Shown: in pieces, positions 31,399 through 35,786 of the stretch | Numbering within the stretch: the first letter of the stretch is position 1 | How the letters are laid out: every line of letters starts with the position of its first letter | Source: Byssochlamys sp. IMV 00236 | Taxonomy: Eukaryota > Ascomycota > Eurotiomycetes > Eurotiales > Thermoascaceae | Assembly (NCBI GenBank): GCA_001931875.2 | Contig: MSJH02000766.1 | Location: 1 to 35,786, forward strand | Direction: 5' to 3' | DNA: 35,786 bases | Position numbers and translations under genes: made by a program | Notes under the pieces: generated by a model | Told to the model about the DNA's origin: nothing | Seen by the model: only the letters and a program-made list of their open reading frames with translations | Database searches by the model: none

Positions 31399-33270
31399 CT
31401 TGGCTACCAGGATCTCGGGTTTCTAATTGCTAATTTTATGCATTAACGACATCCCGGGCTAAGGTGTGTATTGGTTAGAGAAATCTGAATCAATTATGTA
31501 AGAGCCTAATATGGTATCAGCTGACAAAAAGAGAAGGAGAGAGTGGGCATATCTAGTTTATCATTTACAGCTTGTTTAAGAGTGATCCATAGGGTTATCA
31601 AACCTTGGGTTACAGTAATCACTGGCAGTCTGTGTGGATAACCTTCTCATAATAGCAATTCTTTTCTTTTTTTTTGAATTGAAAGATATCGTTCATAAAG
31701 ACAGATCTGATGATTTTTCTTGTAGAAAAAAAAAAATCCTATTATGCATATTTCAACGCTATATCAACCAATAATTTTCTAGTTGATAAATCATGAGAGA
31801 TAAACACTTTTTCGAAATAACACTGGCTGTTATAATCACAATATGGAAGGGGAGAAATGACTTTTGTTCCGATTTATATGTCGTTTGGTAAAAAGCATAA
31901 AGACTATTCACTCATATCAGTTGACTTTGAGAGACATTACGCATAATCAGGAATAAAAGATACAGCTACTGTAATGGATTTATTCTATTATACACTATCT
32001 CAAAGGGCTATAAATTGCCGTTCTATACGCGGGGCTAATTCGTTTGCTGGTCTTACTGTAATGGGTTTGTACAACCTTAAGTCAGACAATAAAGTATTTT
32101 TCTTTATATTTTCAAAAGCATACAGATGAGACAAGGTGAACGAGAATAATAATAGCCCTTTCAAGGGAAATTATGAGAGCGCCTTCACTGCATCAACGTT
32201 AAATTGCACTCAAGGCCAATGATTGTATTACAAAATTTCCACAAGATGACGCGACTTCAAATGCGAAGATGCCCCCCCTTTTTTTTGCCAATAAGATCTT
32301 CTTGTAATATTTTAATCCATGTTGATAAGAATCAATAGACAATGCTCGTAGTGTTGACTATTAAAGCTTAACAGCATAAACTGATCAATCAAGAAAATCA
32401 GCTCTAACAAATACGATATCATTTCCCCCATGTAAGTTACTTAATAAAGAATAAGCTGGAGTCGCCAATGCTGTTTTCGTTTTCTGAATGTGATACCATA
32501 CCTTTGAGTGACATAGCTCCTATCAATATATGGTTATGCGCCTTTTGACTTCAATTAAAGTTTCTGATGTTCATAGTGTCGATAGTTTGTCTGAAAATTA
32601 GTGTCTCCATTGTTGCAACGATTGTTGTTTTGTATTAATGTTGTCAGTAAACATACAGTAACAAATAAAATTTATATGTCGTATTTTCTGTAAAGTGTCT
32701 ACTAGTAGCACAGTCAGATGGTTTTAGCTTTCTCACCCACATACGAAAATCGGCCGACTTGTGTGCCTTTAGGAGTCAATATAGATGAATAATACTAATC
32801 ATCAATATGTTGACAACTTAAAACGTCACCATGCTAACCTAATTGGATAATCATCTCTCACAAACTGATACTAACATCAAAACTGGAGGTCAAAGCACGT
32901 TTTTTTTTTTTGCTTGTTTTAAAGCACGATTTAGTACAACTACGCAAAAAAAAAAACATGTGAAAAATCTTGAATTTATTACAAGAAATGATAGGCACAA
33001 TGTAAACAAAGATTGTTATGGCAATAGTATCTTTGGTAATAGTAGTAGTCATGGCTTCATTGAATGAATGAATCGTACTAAGCTGCGACATATTGAGTTT
33101 TATTGTTGAGATCTAATAAAGGGAATTTCATATGAATTGATCTTCTTTAACAAAATTGGAATCGAAAATAAGGGAATACAAAAAAAAATATTTAGAATAA
33201 AAAATTCCTACTTTTCCCAAGACAACCTTTTTTTTTTCCTTGTTACTGCATAAACAAAAAAAAAAAAAAA
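31399..33270. other. Long intergenic region with no supported gene
   Basis: About 1.9 kb of A/T-rich DNA on both strands with only short chance frames. T-rich runs precede the acyl-CoA synthetase start (33227-33238 and an A run at 33257-33270). Nothing RNA-like or repeated was recognised. Confidence 0.55.
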
Positions 33271-35558
33271 ATGAAAAGCTTTACAGTCGAAGTGGGCCCT
33301 GAACAACCTCAAGGCGGACGTACAAGAAGATCCATCTTTAGTCCTGAATCCTTAGTTCGTGTGCCTGCTCCTCATATCCATACACTCTATGATGTCCTTG
33401 TTCACAGTGCAAAAAAATATTCTGATCGAAAAGGTTTCGGCTTTCGTAAGGTAGAAAAGATAGTAGAGGAAGAAAAGGAGGTGAAAAAGTTTGTCAACGG
33501 CGAAGAGGTCAAGGATAAGAAGATTTGGAAATTCTTTCAGCTATCACCTTATTTTTACTTGACTTACAAGGAAGCCTCAAGACTAACCCATGATGTTGGT
33601 GCTGGTCTCGTCAAGTTGGGTCTTTGTGAGAAATCAAAGATTGAAATATTTTCGCCCACAAAGTAAGCTTAGGATACATCCCCCAACTCATGATAAAGGC
33701 TCATTGTTGTGTATTAGTATGTACTGGTTATTAACAGCTCACAGCTGTTTTACTCAAAACATGACCATTGTTACTGCATATGATACATTGGGTGAAGCTG
33801 GTTTACTTCACTCTATGAATGAAACTGAGGTGGAAGCTATTTATACCGTGGGTGAACTTTTGACGACCGTATCCAAGGTGGCGAACAAGTGTCCTTCCCT
33901 CAAATATATCATATACAGTGGTGAAATCAAAACAGACGTACTTGACAAAGTTCAAAAGTCTGTCTCTCAACAGGTGGTGTCGTTAGATGAAGTAGCCAAA
34001 TTAGGTAGAGAAAACCCAAGAGAGCCTAGACAGCCTGAACCAGAGGACTTGTGCTGCATCATGTATACTTCGGGAAGTACGGGAAATCCAAAGGGTGTTA
34101 TGCTTTCTCACAAAAATATCATTGCTGCCAGTAAGTGTTTGATAAAGCCAAGAGAGGCCAATGATCTAATTTTCGGTAGTTGCTGGTGTTAATACAATTC
34201 TTGGTCATCTTGTTACTGACCATGATTCAATGATGGCATATCTCCCTCTAGCTCACGTACTTGAATTCGTCGTAGAGAACCTTTGTATCTTTTGGGGTGT
34301 CACGTAAGTAACTTATTGTTTGTTTATCATGCGTCATCTGATCTTGTTCATAGTCTGGGTTACGCCAACGTTCGTACTTTGACAGATGCTTCTGTTCGCA
34401 ACTGTAAAGGAGATATAAAGGAGTTTAGACCAACCTTGATGACAGGTGTTCCTGCTGTATGGGAATCTATACGTAAAGGTATTCTAGCCAAGATCTCTTC
34501 TGCTTCTCCCAAGGCACAAAGGATGTTTCAAAAGGCATATGCTACAAAGGCTTGGCTCCTTGAACGCCACTTACCTACAGGATTCATTGATAAGGTTGTT
34601 TTCAACAAGATAAAGGATCAGGTTGGAGGAAGACTCCGTTTTGCTCTCTCAGGTGGTGCTCCCATGTCAGTTGAGACACAAAAATTCTTATCAGTCACAG
34701 TCTGTCCCATTTTAGGAGGTTTTGGCATGACAGAAAGTAAGTACACCCGTGTACATGAAGATATGATAACTAAACATTGTACTAGGCTGTGGTATGTGCT
34801 GTATCATGACACCAGAGCAATTTGGATATGGTCAAGTAGGTGCGCCTGTTCCTTGTTGTGAGATTAAATTAGTCGACGTGCCTGAAGCCAACTACTATTC
34901 GACAAATGCTAAACCTCAAGGTGAAGTATGGGTTCGTGGCCCGGCTATCACAAAGGGCTATTGGAAACGAGATGATATCACCAAAGAAACGTTCACAGAG
35001 GACAACTGGTTAATGACTGGAGATATCGCTGAATGGAATGAAAATGGCACCTTGACCATCATTGATCGTAAGAAGAATTTGGTCAAGCTAAGTAACGGTG
35101 AATACATCGCCCTCGAAAAGTTGGAATCTATCTACAAGAGCTGTGTCTATGTGACAAATATCTGTGTTTATGCTGATCCTCTATTCCCTAAACCCGTTGC
35201 ATTGGCTGTCGTCTCAGAACCTGTTATTCGTCGTTTAGCTACAGAAAAGAATGTGACAGAGAAAGATTGGGAAAAGTTATGCTGTGACGAAACCATCAAA
35301 AAGACAATCTTACAGGCTCTGCTGGCTCAAGCAAAGGAAGGTGATCTGAAAGGTTCAGAACTCATTTTTGATGTCCACTTATGCCATGAAGAATGGACTA
35401 CAGATTCAGGCATGCTAACTGCTGCTCAAAAGATCAAGCGCCCTGAAATTACCAAGACGTATAAAAAGGAATTAGATGACATGTAAGTTTTGTAGATGCT
35501 TTAGTTAAAGCTATGACTAACACATGTTTCTTTTAGGAATGCTAAACAAAAGGTCTAA
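33271..35558 (+). CDS. Long-chain acyl-CoA synthetase (AMP-forming)
   Basis: Six exons: 33271-33662, 33718-34130, 34180-34303, 34354-34736, 34786-35482, 35537-35558; 676 residues, close to yeast Faa1/Faa4 (about 690-700). Motifs in order: LTYKEASRLTHDVG near the N-terminus; NMTIVTAYDTLGEAGLLHSM; the AMP-binding P-loop YTSGSTGNPKGVMLSHKNI (about 247); YLPLAHVLEFVVENL; RPTLMTGVPAVWESIRKGIL; LSGGAPMSVET; GGFGMTESCG; and the fatty-acyl signature WLMTGDIAEWNENGTLTIID followed by RKKNLVKLSNGEYIALEKLE (about 510-555). It activates C12-C20 fatty acids with ATP and CoA for beta-oxidation, lipid synthesis and protein acylation, at ER, lipid droplet or peroxisome. There is no obvious signal peptide, transmembrane helix or C-terminal SKL (the protein ends NAKQKV), so a peroxisomal location is not indicated. 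The last exon encodes only six residues. Confidence 0.97.
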
Positions 35559-35786
35559 TTTCAATAACTTTGTATTTTTCAATCATATTCATTTCATATC
35601 ACCTAATTGCTCCCTTCTTTTTCTCTCTCGCTGCAAGTCAATGCATTGACCCTAATAAACATTGCTCTAATATTTATACGAAACAATCTGCATAGTAGTA
35701 TTCTGAGTCAATGACAATACACATCAGAAAAAACGTGTGCTTAAGCTATTTATTCATAGTCAAAAAAAAAAAAAAAAAAAAAAAAA
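35559..35786. other. 3' flank and poly-A window end
   Basis: 3' region of the acyl-CoA synthetase; AATAAA-like signals are present (CTAATAAACA at about 35652). It ends in 25 A, mirroring the A run at the start of the window. Confidence 0.5.

Noticed and set aside
32843..33091. Overlapping ORFs on both strands before the acyl-CoA synthetase
   Set aside because: They run through homopolymers (poly-T, poly-A) and are mirror images of each other. No conserved motif.
1..35786. CRISPR arrays, rRNA genes, bacterial-type operons or terminators
   Set aside because: None seen. The genes are intron-rich eukaryotic genes and no spaced direct repeats were found.

Overview
The window looks like AT-rich nuclear DNA of an early-diverging fungus, most likely Mucoromycota (Mucorales-like). 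The signs are many short spliceosomal introns (mostly 48-70 nt, GTA(A/T)G donors, CTAA-type branch points), a fungal hybrid histidine kinase of the kinase-like/AAA/GAF type, a fungus-specific DASH kinetochore subunit, and transposon relics of types common in that phylum. No species is claimed. I rebuilt gene models by hand from reading frames and splice sites. In every multi-exon model the summed exon length is a multiple of three and the frame is continuous across all junctions, but no transcript data were available.

Left part (1-12.5 kb, + strand apart from Duo1): a RasGEF (325-2321), a small four-helix membrane protein resembling LAPTM4 (2590-3477) and a giant 17-exon hybrid histidine kinase of about 2220 residues (4418-12017). 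The kinase converges on a small minus-strand gene for the DASH subunit Duo1 (12106-12513). Next comes a remnant of a Tc1/mariner transposase (13247-13762) and about 1 kb of non-coding DNA with a palindromic RFX-type X-box upstream of an amino-acid permease.

Middle part (14.8-21.9 kb): APC-family permease (14828-16459, +), a Dal5-like MFS transporter (16733-18727, +), the translation termination factor eRF1 (18920-20403, -), and an unusual protein joining TPR repeats to a metallo-beta-lactamase-fold hydrolase (20550-21872, -).

Right part (21.8-31.4 kb): an accessory island. A 366-bp inverted repeat (21838-22203 and 26355-26720), almost identical between arms, contains the promoter and first codons of the TPR-MBL gene. 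It flanks about 4.15 kb of decayed mobile DNA: a Tnp2-like transposase relic (-), a Fanzor/TnpB-like gene (+) and a possible serine-recombinase-like relic. Further right are an unrecognised ORF, a CLASP/TOG-domain gene (27978-29178), a 60-residue zinc-finger-like gene missed by simple ORF calling (29523-29754, -), and a second decayed DDE transposase (about 30170-30800, -).

The window ends with about 1.9 kb of apparently empty DNA and a complete long-chain acyl-CoA synthetase (33271-35558, +). Functionally it is a mix of housekeeping genes (eRF1, Duo1, CLASP, acyl-CoA synthetase), signalling genes (RasGEF, histidine kinase) and transporters. There is no sign of an operon or biosynthetic cluster. 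Homopolymer A runs at both window ends suggest contig or assembly edges.
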